Assembly (NCBI RefSeq): GCF_002899455.1
Contig: NZ_PPFB01000001.1
Span: forward strand, 4,254,001-4,318,000
DNA from: Streptomyces sp. DH-12
Lineage (GTDB): Bacteria > Actinomycetota > Actinomycetes > Streptomycetales > Streptomycetaceae
Reading direction: 5' to 3'
DNA: 64,000 bases
The position numbers and the translations under genes were made by a program. Below, one piece after another: positions 42,920-51,328 of the stretch; the first letter of the stretch is position 1, and the number at the start of each line of letters is the position of its first letter. The notes under the pieces were generated by a model, which was not told where the DNA came from, searched no databases, and was given only the letters and a program-made list of their open reading frames with translations.

Positions 42920-44824
42920 TCACGACTCCGCGGGCGTCGCACCCGAGCCCTCGTGCCGGAGCTGTTCCAGTTCGCGCGCCAGCGTCTCCGCGTCGTACGG
43001 GCCCGTGTGCCGGCGGTTCCCGATGAAGAACGTCGGGGCGCCCTGGACGCCGCTCGCCTCCGCGCTGCGGGCGTCGCGGCGGACCCGTTCGGCCGCCCAG
43101 TCGGACTCGAGGTCCCGCAGGAACTTCTCCATGTCTAGGCCCAGATCGATGGCGTAGACGACGGTGTCCTCGTACTCCATCTCGTCCTGGTGCCGGTACA
43201 GCAGGTCGTGCATGTCCCAGAAGCGGCCCTGGGCGTCCGCGGCGACCGCCGCCCGCGCGGCCAGCTCGGCGTGCGGGTGGACGTCGGGGAGCGGGAGGTG
43301 CCGGAAGACGTAGCGGAAGCGGTCGCCGAAGCGGTTCCGCAGTTCCTTGGTGACGCCGGTGGCGCGGGCGCAGAAGGGACACTCGAAGTCGCCGTACTCC
43401 ACCAGCGTGAGCGGCGCGTCGACGGGGCCGAGGATGTGGTCCGTCTCCGGGTCGACCAGCCGGTCCAGGTAGCGGGGCAGGTCGGCGTCCTGCTTGCCGC
43501 CCAGCATGGTGGAGAGCCGGAACACCAGCCAGCCCACGAGGGTGGCGATCACCGCCGCGAGCAGCACGCCGACGGTCGCCCGGGCGAGCAGCTCCGGCTC
43601 GTCGTCGAAGGCGAGCCCAGCGATCAGCAGGGAGACGGTGAACCCGATGCCGGACAGGGCCGCACCGCCCAGCACATGGCCCTGACCCACCCCGACGGGC
43701 AGTTCGCCCAGACCGAACCGGGTGCCGAGCCGCGCGCCGCCCCAGACGCCGATGAACTTGCCGCCGACGAGACCGACCACCACGGCCCAGGTGAGCGCGG
43801 AGCCCAGCGCGTCGGTGAGGACGCCGCCGCGCAGGTCGACGCCCGCGTTGGCCAGGGCGAACACCGGGACGACGACATAGCTGGACCAGGGGTGCAGATA
43901 CATCTGGAGGCGTTCGTTGACCGAGACAGCCTTCTGCAGCCCCTTGCGCGCGGTCTTCCCCACGTCCGCGCGGGGCGACTGACGGAACGCGCGGAACAGC
44001 CGCGTCGCCTGCTCGACGCCCTCACGGGACGGCTCGCGCGCGGGGATGAGCAGACCGCCGAGCATGCCGGCGATGGACGCGTGCAGCCCGGCGTTCAGGG
44101 TCAGGTACCACATCACCAGCACGATCAGCACGTACGGGACGGCCCGCCACACGTCGAAACGGGACAGCGCCGACAGCACCGCGCCCAGCACCAGCGCGGC
44201 GAGCAGCTCCGGCACCCGGATCGACCCGGAGTAGACGACGCCGATGACGGTGACCGCGACGATGTCGTCGATGACGGTGATGGCCAGCAGGAAGATCCTC
44301 AGCTGGGTGACGAAGCGGGGGCCGACCACGGCGAGCGCGCCCAGCAGGAACGCCGTGTCGGTGCCGATGACGATGCCCCAGCCGCCCGCGGCCTCCGAAC
44401 CGGGCGCGATCAGGAGGTAGAACAGCACCGGCACGAGCATGCCGCCGACGCCCGCGAGGCCCGGGATCATGATCCGGCGGCGGTCGTTCAGCGAGCCGAC
44501 GGACAGCTCGTAGCGGACCTCCAGGCCGATGACGAAGAAGAACAGCGCCATCAGCCCGTCGTTGACCCAGTGCCCCAGGTCCATCGCCAGTTCCGCGGCG
44601 CCCACCGCGACGGACGCCTCGGTGTGCCACAGCGAGAAGTACGACTCCGACCAGGCGGAGTTCGACCAGATCAGGGCGACCGCCACCGCGAGGAGCAGCA
44701 GCCCGGAGCTGCCCGCCTCGGTCGCCAGGAACCTGCGCACCGGCGCGGCCAGCTGAGCCGCGAGCTCACCCCTGCTCGACCGCGTCTGCGACTCGTCGGA
44801 CTTCTTCCGGGGCAGCAGCTTCAT
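42920..44824 (-). CDS. nhaA: NhaA Na+/H+ antiporter fused to a DsbA-like thioredoxin domain
   Basis: A 634-residue protein. Residues ~30-430 are NhaA (FFFVIGLEVRYEL, VIGTDTAFLLGALAV, LLAITVIDDIVAVTVIG with the Na+-binding Asp pair). A soluble DsbA-like domain (about 445-625) has the active site CPFC (Cys482 and Cys485), with the cis-Pro strand in GVQGAPTFFIGN. Such fusions are known in actinobacteria. They may couple disulfide redox state to antiport, or the thioredoxin domain may lie on the cytoplasmic side; which is not resolved. ATG 44824; upstream 240 bp has no gene. Confidence 0.94.
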   Translation of the reverse strand: MKLLPRKKSDESQTRSSRGELAAQLAAPVRRFLATEAGSSGLLLLAVAVALIWSNSAWSESYFSLWHTEASVAVGAAELAMDLGHWVNDGLMALFFFVIGLEVRYELSVGSLNDRRRIMIPGLAGVGGMLVPVLFYLLIAPGSEAAGGWGIVIGTDTAFLLGALAVVGPRFVTQLRIFLLAITVIDDIVAVTVIGVVYSGSIRVPELLAALVLGAVLSALSRFDVWRAVPYVLIVLVMWYLTLNAGLHASIAGMLGGLLIPAREPSREGVEQATRLFRAFRQSPRADVGKTARKGLQKAVSVNERLQMYLHPWSSYVVVPVFALANAGVDLRGGVLTDALGSALTWAVVVGLVGGKFIGVWGGARLGTRFGLGELPVGVGQGHVLGGAALSGIGFTVSLLIAGLAFDDEPELLARATVGVLLAAVIATLVGWLVFRLSTMLGGKQDADLPRYLDRLVDPETDHILGPVDAPLTLVEYGDFECPFCARATGVTKELRNRFGDRFRYVFRHLPLPDVHPHAELAARAAVAADAQGRFWDMHDLLYRHQDEMEYEDTVVYAIDLGLDMEKFLRDLESDWAAERVRRDARSAEASGVQGAPTFFIGNRRHTGPYDAETLARELEQLRHEGSGATPAES

Positions 44825-44995
44825 GAGGTCTTCCGTCTCCGATCACCTGCGGCGGCAGACTCCCATGGTCACCCACATACCGGGCATAACGCCCGATTGC
44901 GGAAGTTGCTTCTTCATCAAATCTCCATGATCCGCACAACCATTCACACGAGTGGCGGATCTCATCGGACGAGTCATCAGACTCCGCGATCATCC

Positions 44996-45045
44996 GGATC
45001 CGGCGCCCGCCGAGCCGCGTGTACTCCACGGCGGGCGCCGGATCC
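44996..45045 (+). promoter_or_regulatory. Strong hairpin in the leader of a secreted protein gene
   Basis: GGATCCGGCGCCCGCC (44996-45011) pairs perfectly with 45030-45045 across an 18-nt loop. It ends 23 bp before the ATG. So close to the start it may act as an mRNA stabiliser, a translational control element or an operator, more than as a terminator for a gene pointing here. Confidence 0.7.
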
Positions 45046-45068
45046 CTGTCCATCCGTGGGGAACACAC

Positions 45069-45824
45069 ATGCGCATGCGTGCCACCGTGGCCGCCGTCTC
45101 CGGCGCCCTGGCCCTGTCCGCCCTCGCCGTCCCGGCCGCCCAGGCCGACGGCGGGTACGGCGACACCAGAATCACCAAGGTGGTCGTCGACGGCGACAAC
45201 AAGGTGACCGTCGGCGCCACGGCCAAGAGCATCAAGGTCAGCGTCACCGCCGTCGACAACTCCGGCATCCTGAGTGCCGACGCGTTCGACCTGTACGGCC
45301 CGGACCTCGGTCTGCTCTCCACCGGCAGGCCGGTGTGCAAGGCCGCGAGCTCCACCACCTCGACCTGCACCGCGTCCGTGCTCGTGGACCCGCGGACCGA
45401 CTACCTCACCAACGCCAACGCCGGCACCTGGTACGTCGACGCGTGGATCGACGCCAGGGACGGCGACTTCGTCTGGAAGCAGAAGTCCGGCTCCTTCAAG
45501 TTCCAGCGGGCGACCAAGCTCACGGCCAACGCCACCCCCGAGCCGGTGAAGAAGGGCAGGACGCTCACCGTCACGGGCAAGCTCACCCGGGTCAACTGGG
45601 AGACGCTCAAGTACGGCAACTACACCGGCCAGTCGGTGCAGCTGCAGTTCCGCAAGAAGAGCGCCAAGACGTACACCACGCTCAAGACGGTCAAGACCAA
45701 CTCCAAGGGCGACCTGAGGACGACCGTCAAGGCCTCCGTCGACGGCTACTACCGCTACGTCTACGCGGGCAACTCGATCTCCGCGGCCGTCACGTCCGCG
45801 GCCGACTTCGTCGACGTGAAGTAG
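45069..45824 (+). CDS. Secreted protein with Ig-like strand-rich domains
   Basis: A 251-residue exported protein. The signal peptide MRMRATVAAVSGALALSALAVPAAQA has cleavage after AQA. The mature part is beta-rich with two Ig-like regions: residues ~30-140 with one Cys pair (CKAASSTTSTC) and residues ~155-250 (LTANATPEPVKKGRTLTVTGKLT, then YRYVYAGNSISAAV). Such domains are typical of Streptomyces extracellular proteins of unknown binding partner. ATG 45075 is an alternative start. The strong leader hairpin and convergent terminator suggest an isolated, regulated unit. Confidence 0.85.
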   Translation: MRMRATVAAVSGALALSALAVPAAQADGGYGDTRITKVVVDGDNKVTVGATAKSIKVSVTAVDNSGILSADAFDLYGPDLGLLSTGRPVCKAASSTTSTCTASVLVDPRTDYLTNANAGTWYVDAWIDARDGDFVWKQKSGSFKFQRATKLTANATPEPVKKGRTLTVTGKLTRVNWETLKYGNYTGQSVQLQFRKKSAKTYTTLKTVKTNSKGDLRTTVKASVDGYYRYVYAGNSISAAVTSAADFVDVK

Positions 45825-45835
45825 GCGGCAGCGCG

Positions 45836-45881
45836 CCGGGCGTCCCGCACCCCGCGGAGGGGGGCGGCGCGGGACGCCCGG
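45836..45881. terminator. Bidirectional terminator between convergent genes
   Basis: CCGGGCGTCCCGC (45836-45848) pairs perfectly with 45869-45881. It lies between the secreted protein gene and the P-type ATPase gene. Confidence 0.85.
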
Positions 45882-45888
45882 GGCCCGG

Positions 45889-48288
45889 TCAGACCGGGAA
45901 CCTGCGGTCCACCCACCGCCACAGGACCTCCAGGACCACCGCCGTGACCGCCGCGATGCCGACCGCCAGCCACGGCATCGTCATGCCGACCAGGCGCAGG
46001 GCGAAGAACTCCTGCAGCCAGGGAACCGCGAGGACCAGGAGGAAGCCGCCGGCCATCGTGGCGACCAGGGCGATCCGCCACCAGGTGTAGGGGCGGGCGA
46101 TGATCGCCAGCACCCACAGGGAGATCAGGAACAGCGTCAGCGTCGCCGCGCTGGTCTCCGCGCCCAGCGCGCCCGAGCCGCTGTAGTGGTTGCGGGCCAG
46201 CAGGTACGTGGCGAAGGTGGCCAGCGCGGCCAGCACCCCGCCCGGGATCGCGTACCGCATGACCCGCCGGACGAAGTGCGGTCGTGCCCGCTCCTTGTTG
46301 GGGGCGAGGGCGAGGAAGAAGGCGGGGACGCCGATGGTCAGCGTGGACAGCAGGGTCAGGTGGCGCGGCAGGAACGGGTACTCCACCTGCGACAGCACCA
46401 CCAGCACCGCCAGCAGCACCGAGTACACCGTCTTCACCAGGAACAGCGTGGCGACCCGCGTGATGTTGCCGATCACCCGGCGGCCCTCGGCCACCACCGA
46501 CGGCAGCGTGGCGAAGCTGTTGTTCAGCAGCACGATCTGCGCCACCGCCCGGGTGGCCTCCGAGCCGGAGCCCATCGCCACGCCGATGTCCGCGTCCTTC
46601 AGCGCCAGCACGTCGTTCACGCCGTCGCCGGTCATCGCGACCGTGTGGCCCTTCGACTGGAGCGCGCCCACCATGGTCCGCTTCTGCTGGGGGGTGACCC
46701 GCCCGAAGACCGTGCCCGCCTCCAGCTCGCCGGCCATGGCCTCCGGCTCGGCGGGCAGCCGGCGCGCGTCCACCGCCGTGCCGGACAGGCCCAGCTTGGC
46801 GGCGACCGCCCCGACCGACACCGCGTTGTCACCGGAGATCACCTTGGCCCGGACGTCCTGCTCCGCGAAGTAGCGCAGGGTGTCGGCGGCGTCGGGCCGC
46901 AGCCGCTGCTCCAGCACCACCAGCGCCACCGCCCGTACGCCGTCCACGGCGGCCGGGTCGTCGACGTCCACGCCCTCCCGGGCGCGGGCCAGCAGCAGCA
47001 CCCGCAGGCCCTCGCGGTTCATCCGCTCGGTCTCGGCCAGCGCCGGGTCGTCGTGGCCGAGCAGCACGTCCGGCGCCCCGAGCAGCCAGGTGACGGGCCG
47101 GCCGTCGCCCTCGTCGAGGGTCGCGCCGCTGTACTTGCGGGCCGAGGAGAAGGGCAGCGTGTCGGTGAGCCGCCAGTCGGTGGCGTCCGGGTACGCCTCG
47201 ATGATCGCCTGCAGGGAGGCGTTCGGACGGGGGTCCGCCGAGCCCAGCTCGCCGAGCACCTTCCGCACGTACCTCTCGTCGGCGTCGCCCAGCACCCGCA
47301 GCTCGGTGACGTCCATGCCGCCCTCGGTGAGCGTGCCGGTCTTGTCCAGGCACACCGTGTCGACGCGGGCCAGGCCCTCGATCGCGGGCAGCTCCTGCAC
47401 CAGGCACTGCTTGCGGCCCAGCCGGATCACCCCGATCGCGAAGGCGACGGAGGTGAGCAGCACCAGTCCCTCGGGCACCATCGGCACGATCCCGCCGACC
47501 GTCCGGGCGATGGAGTTCTTCAGCTCGTTGTCCTTGACCACGAGCTGGCTGATGACCAGGCCGACCGCGGTCGGCACCATCATCCACGTGACGTACTTGA
47601 GGATGGTGGAGATGCCGCTGCGCAGTTCGGAGTGGACCAGGGTGAAGCGGGACGCCTCCTCGGCGAGCTGCGCCGCGTAGGCCTCGCGGCCCACCCGGGT
47701 CGCCTGGAAGGAGCCGCCGCCCGCGACGACGAAGCTGCCGGACATCACCCGGTCCCCGGGCCGCTTCACCACCGGGTCGGCCTCACCGGTGAGCAGCGAC
47801 TCGTCGATCTCCAGGCCGTCCGCCTCGACGACCACTCCGTCGACGACGACCTTGTCCCCCGGGCCGGTCTCGATGAGGTCGTCCAGCACGATCTCGGAGG
47901 TGCCGATCTCGGCGGACGCCCCGTCCCGGCGCACGGTCGGCCGCACCTCGCCGATCAGCGCGAGCGAGTCCAGCGTCTTCTTCGCCCGCCACTCCTGGAC
48001 GATCCCGATGCCGGTGTTGGCGAGGATCACATAGCCGAACAGGCTGTCCTGGAACGGCGCGACGATCAGCATGATCACCCAGAGCACGCCGATGATCGCG
48101 TTGAACCGGGTGAGGACGTTCGCGCGGACGATCTCCGTGATCGACCGGCTGCTGCGCACGGGTACGTCGTTGACCTGTCCGCGCGCCACCCGCTCGGCCA
48201 CTTCCGCCGAGGTCAGTCCGGTCACCGGCGACGTGGCCGTGGCGGGCCGGACGGCATCGGTCCGGTCGCCCGCGTCGAGATGCGTCAT
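45889..48288 (-). CDS. Cation-transporting P-type ATPase
   Basis: A 799-residue HAD-type P-ATPase. The A-domain LLTGEA (166-170 region), membrane motif PEGL (272-275), phosphorylation site DKTGTL (315-320), and the hinge MTGDGVNDVLALKDADIGVAMGSG are intact. It lacks the CPx motif of heavy-metal pumps and resembles the CtpE/CtpF-like actinobacterial group, for which Ca2+ or related cation transport has been shown; the ion here is not proven. About eight to ten transmembrane helices. It is convergent with the secreted protein gene and upstream of it, on the same strand, lies a DUF2530 gene. Confidence 0.93.
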   Translation of the reverse strand: MTHLDAGDRTDAVRPATATSPVTGLTSAEVAERVARGQVNDVPVRSSRSITEIVRANVLTRFNAIIGVLWVIMLIVAPFQDSLFGYVILANTGIGIVQEWRAKKTLDSLALIGEVRPTVRRDGASAEIGTSEIVLDDLIETGPGDKVVVDGVVVEADGLEIDESLLTGEADPVVKRPGDRVMSGSFVVAGGGSFQATRVGREAYAAQLAEEASRFTLVHSELRSGISTILKYVTWMMVPTAVGLVISQLVVKDNELKNSIARTVGGIVPMVPEGLVLLTSVAFAIGVIRLGRKQCLVQELPAIEGLARVDTVCLDKTGTLTEGGMDVTELRVLGDADERYVRKVLGELGSADPRPNASLQAIIEAYPDATDWRLTDTLPFSSARKYSGATLDEGDGRPVTWLLGAPDVLLGHDDPALAETERMNREGLRVLLLARAREGVDVDDPAAVDGVRAVALVVLEQRLRPDAADTLRYFAEQDVRAKVISGDNAVSVGAVAAKLGLSGTAVDARRLPAEPEAMAGELEAGTVFGRVTPQQKRTMVGALQSKGHTVAMTGDGVNDVLALKDADIGVAMGSGSEATRAVAQIVLLNNSFATLPSVVAEGRRVIGNITRVATLFLVKTVYSVLLAVLVVLSQVEYPFLPRHLTLLSTLTIGVPAFFLALAPNKERARPHFVRRVMRYAIPGGVLAALATFATYLLARNHYSGSGALGAETSAATLTLFLISLWVLAIIARPYTWWRIALVATMAGGFLLVLAVPWLQEFFALRLVGMTMPWLAVGIAAVTAVVLEVLWRWVDRRFPV

Positions 48289-48430
48289 GGAATCGACAGT
48301 ACGTGCGGATCATGTGCCGTACCCACCGGGGCGGGGAAGATCCGACCAGGGGAGGACGGCCGTCGTACCGGGGTCCCACTGCCGGGGTGGCCGCGTCAGC
48401 TCCGTGTCGGAGGGGGCCGGTCGGCCGGAA

Positions 48431-48724
48431 TCAGTCGGTGCGCGCGGCCGGGCCGCGGCCGGGCTGGGCGCCGGACTTCTCGGCCTGCGCCCGCTTGATC
48501 GCGGCGTCGCGCCTGCGGACGTACCAGATGCCGATGAGGCCGAGGCCGCCGCCGGCCAGGCAGGTCCACACCCACCAGGTGTGTCCGTGCTCGTCGAACC
48601 AGCCGTAGAACGGGAGCTGCGCCAGGAAGAGGACGAACCAGAGGACGGTGCCGCCGGTGATGGTGGCGACCACGGGGCCCTCCAGGGGCTCCGGCGCCTC
48701 GTGTTTGGGGGTCCACTTCGCCAT
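48431..48724 (-). CDS. DUF2530 membrane protein
   Basis: A 97-residue protein with two transmembrane helices (VVATITGGTVLWFVLFLAQLPFYGW and WVWTCLAGGGLGLIGIWYV) and a basic tail (RRRDAAIKRAQ). KHEAPEPLEGP at the start and the HTWWVWTCLAGG segment match DUF2530. It is divergent from the purine permease gene, as in other Streptomyces. Function unknown. Confidence 0.88.
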   Translation of the reverse strand: MAKWTPKHEAPEPLEGPVVATITGGTVLWFVLFLAQLPFYGWFDEHGHTWWVWTCLAGGGLGLIGIWYVRRRDAAIKRAQAEKSGAQPGRGPAARTD

Positions 48725-48944
48725 GCGGACAGCTTACGAGGAGCGCCGGCGGGGCGACGCCCCGCACCGGACGGCCCGGAGATGGAGCGGGAATCACACC
48801 GGCCGTCGGCGGTCTACGCGCGCAGATGGAGTCCGCGACGTTATATGTTCATACTGAATCCGTTTGCTTCTGACCGCTTTCCTTCGTAGAAAACACCAAA
48901 GGCCCGGCTCCGGGGGGAGCCCGCCGGTGATGAGGTCCCTGCCC

Positions 48945-50396
48945 ATGTCCACGTCGGCCCCCGCCAAGGCGCCCGTCCCCGAGCAGCCGGGGTCCGGTGC
49001 CGCGTCCGGCGCCCTCGACCGCTACTTCCGGATCTCCGAGCGCGGCAGCACGCTGCCGCGCGAGATCCGCGGCGGTTTCGCCACCTTCTTCGCGATGGCC
49101 TACATCATCGTGCTGAACCCGATCATCCTGGGCAGCGCGAAAGACGTGTACGGCAACCAGCTGGACAACGGCCAGCTGGTCACCGCGACCGCCCTGACCG
49201 CGGCGTTCACCACGCTGCTCATGGGCGTCATCGGCAACGTCCCGATCGCCCTGGCCGCCGGCCTCGGCGTGAACTCGGTGGTCGCGCTCCAGCTCGCGCC
49301 CCGCATGTCCTGGCCCGACGCCATGGGCATGGTGGTGCTGGCCGGTTTCGTGGTGATGCTCCTGGTCGCCACCGGCCTGCGCGAGCGCGTGATGAACGCC
49401 GTGCCCTACGGCCTGCGCAAGGCCATCGCCATCGGCATCGGCCTGTTCATCATGCTGATCGGGCTGGTCGACTCCGGCTTCGTCTCCCGCATGCCGGACG
49501 CCGCCCAGACCACCGTCCCGCTCCAGCTCGGCGCCGACGGCCACCTCAACGGCTGGCCGGTCCTGGTGTTCGTGCTCGGCGCGCTGCTCACGCTGGCGCT
49601 GATCGTGCGCAAGGTGCCCGGCGCGATCCTCATCTCGATCGTCGTGATGACCGTCGTCGCGGTCGTCATCCACGCCGTCGCCGACGTGCCGTCCTGGGGC
49701 CTCACCTCGCCCGAGTGGCCCGGCAACCCGGTCGCCACCCCCGACTTCGGCCTGATCGGCCAGGTCAGCCTGTTCGGCGGATTCTCCAAGGTCGGCGTGC
49801 TGACCGGCGTCCTGTTCGTCTTCACCGTGCTGCTGTCGTGCTTCTTCGACGCGATGGGCACGATCATGGGCGTCTCGGACGAGGCCAAGCTCACCGACGG
49901 CGAGGGCCAGATGCCGGGCATCAACAAGGTGCTGTTCATCGACGGCGTCGCGGTCGCCGCGGGCGGGGCCAGCTCCGCCTCCGCCACCACCGCGTTCGTG
50001 GAGTCCACCGCCGGCGTCGGCGAGGGCGCGCGGACCGGCTTCGCCAACGTCGTCACCGGCGGCCTGTTCGCCGTGGCGCTCTTCCTGACACCGGTCGCCA
50101 CCATGGTCCCGTCCCAGGCGGCCACCCCGGCGCTGCTCGCGGTCGGCTTCCTGATCCTGGCCAACGGGATCAAGGAGATCGACTGGGCCGACCACACCAT
50201 CGCCATCCCCGCCTTCGTGACGATGGTGATGATGCCGTTCACCTACTCGATCACCAACGGCATCGGGATGGGCTTCCTGACCTTCGTCGCGCTGCGCCTC
50301 GCGGCCGGCCGCGGCCGGGAGGTCCCGCCGGCGATGTACGTGGTGGCGGCGGTCTTCGCCTTCTACTACCTGATGCCGGCGCTGGGCCTGACCTGA
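48945..50396 (+). CDS. NCS2-family purine (guanine/hypoxanthine) permease, AzgA-like
   Basis: A 483-residue membrane protein with about 12-14 transmembrane helices. EIRGGFATFFAMAYIIVLNPIIL, GLGVNSVVAL and the C-terminal SASATTAFVESTAGVGEGARTGFAN are signatures of the AzgA/PbuG branch that takes up adenine, guanine and hypoxanthine. ATG 48945 gives the usual N-terminus; ATG 48930 is possible. The promoter region (48725-48944) is AT-rich around 48841-48895, with TTATATG and TAGAAA hexamers, but no PurR-type site was recognised. Confidence 0.92.
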   Translation: MSTSAPAKAPVPEQPGSGAASGALDRYFRISERGSTLPREIRGGFATFFAMAYIIVLNPIILGSAKDVYGNQLDNGQLVTATALTAAFTTLLMGVIGNVPIALAAGLGVNSVVALQLAPRMSWPDAMGMVVLAGFVVMLLVATGLRERVMNAVPYGLRKAIAIGIGLFIMLIGLVDSGFVSRMPDAAQTTVPLQLGADGHLNGWPVLVFVLGALLTLALIVRKVPGAILISIVVMTVVAVVIHAVADVPSWGLTSPEWPGNPVATPDFGLIGQVSLFGGFSKVGVLTGVLFVFTVLLSCFFDAMGTIMGVSDEAKLTDGEGQMPGINKVLFIDGVAVAAGGASSASATTAFVESTAGVGEGARTGFANVVTGGLFAVALFLTPVATMVPSQAATPALLAVGFLILANGIKEIDWADHTIAIPAFVTMVMMPFTYSITNGIGMGFLTFVALRLAAGRGREVPPAMYVVAAVFAFYYLMPALGLT

Positions 50397-50418
50397 TCCA
50401 CGCCGGGGGAGCGCGGGG

Positions 50419-50601
50419 TCAGGTGACCCCGTAGAACTTCTCCGTCTCCTCGACGGCGGTGCGGAACCGCTGGTCGAAGTCATCGCGCATGAGCGTCCGG
50501 ACGACGTAGTCCTGGACGCTCATGCCGCGTTTGGCGGCATGGCCGCGGAGCCGTTCGAGCAGTTCGTGGTCCATCCGCAGGCTGAGCACGTCGGTCCCCA
50601 T
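50419..50601 (-). CDS. Small ribbon-helix-helix protein
   Basis: A 60-residue protein: VLSLRMDHELLERLRGHAAKRGMSVQDYVVRTLMRDDF. A beta strand followed by two helices with a central GMSVQDY turn fits CopG/Arc-type DNA-binding antitoxins and plasmid regulators. No toxin gene is adjacent. Possibly an orphan regulator. A convergent permease gene ends 22 bp away. Confidence 0.8.
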   Translation of the reverse strand: MGTDVLSLRMDHELLERLRGHAAKRGMSVQDYVVRTLMRDDFDQRFRTAVEETEKFYGVT

Positions 50602-50827
50602 GCGGACGAGCGTCGCCGCACCTCCGGGTGCGGCGCGTGGCGTTTCGCGCCTCGATCACTCGTATGGGTGATCTCCGGCCCGGGCTGTTCCGATTCCGGG
50701 CACCCGTCGGGGACGGACCGGCGGGTCCGGACCGACGGGGCGGGAGGAGCGGGACGGGAGCGGCGGGGCGGGACGGCGGGACGGGAGTGGCGGGACTCAC
50801 GCCGGGATCCCGCACCTCCAGCGTTCC

Positions 50828-50853
50828 TTAGTAAAGGTAATGAGTTACGCTAA
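50828..50853. promoter_or_regulatory. MarR-type operator over the MarR-MFS promoter
   Basis: TTAGTAA at 50828-50834 and TTACGCTAA at 50845-50853 form an imperfect inverted repeat, and the ATG of the MarR gene follows after 5 bp, so transcription is probably leaderless or nearly so. A MarR dimer bound here would block the promoter. Confidence 0.6.
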
Positions 50854-50858
50854 AAAAC

Positions 50859-51296
50859 ATGCCGGACCTCAGCCATGGCGACGACGCAGCCGCCGTGAAC
50901 GCCCTCCGCTCCGCCGTGATGCGGCTGTCCCGTCGGCTCAAGCACCAGCGGGTCGACGAGTCGCTCAGCCCCACCGAGATGTCGGTGCTCGGCACCCTGG
51001 CCCGCTGCGGCAGCGCCACCCCGGGCAAGCTCGCCCGCAAGGAACACGTCCAGCCGCCGTCGATGACCCGCATCGTGGCGCTGCTGGAGACCAAAGGACT
51101 GGTCAGGCTCGAGCCGCACCCCGACGACCGGCGTCAGAAGGTCGTCACGCGGACCGAGCGGGCCGAGGCGATGCTCGAGGAGAGCCGGCGCAAGCGGAAC
51201 GCGTTCCTCGCCACGCTGGTCGAGGAACTCGACGAGGACGAGTGGGCGACCCTGCGCGCCGCCGCCCCCGTGCTGGAGAAACTGGCGCACCTCTGA
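50859..51296 (+). CDS. MarR family regulator
   Basis: A 145-residue winged-helix repressor. LSPTEMSVLGTLARCGSATPGKLARKEHVQPPSMTRIVALLETKGLVRLEPHPDDRRQ contains the recognition helix and wing. The gene ends 32 bp before an MFS exporter gene on the same strand. It likely represses the pair through the palindrome at 50828-50853 and is released by the exported compound. No ribosome-binding site precedes the ATG. Confidence 0.94.
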   Translation: MPDLSHGDDAAAVNALRSAVMRLSRRLKHQRVDESLSPTEMSVLGTLARCGSATPGKLARKEHVQPPSMTRIVALLETKGLVRLEPHPDDRRQKVVTRTERAEAMLEESRRKRNAFLATLVEELDEDEWATLRAAAPVLEKLAHL

Positions 51297-51328
51297 ACGA
51301 CCCCCGGCAGCCACAGGAGGCGAACCCT

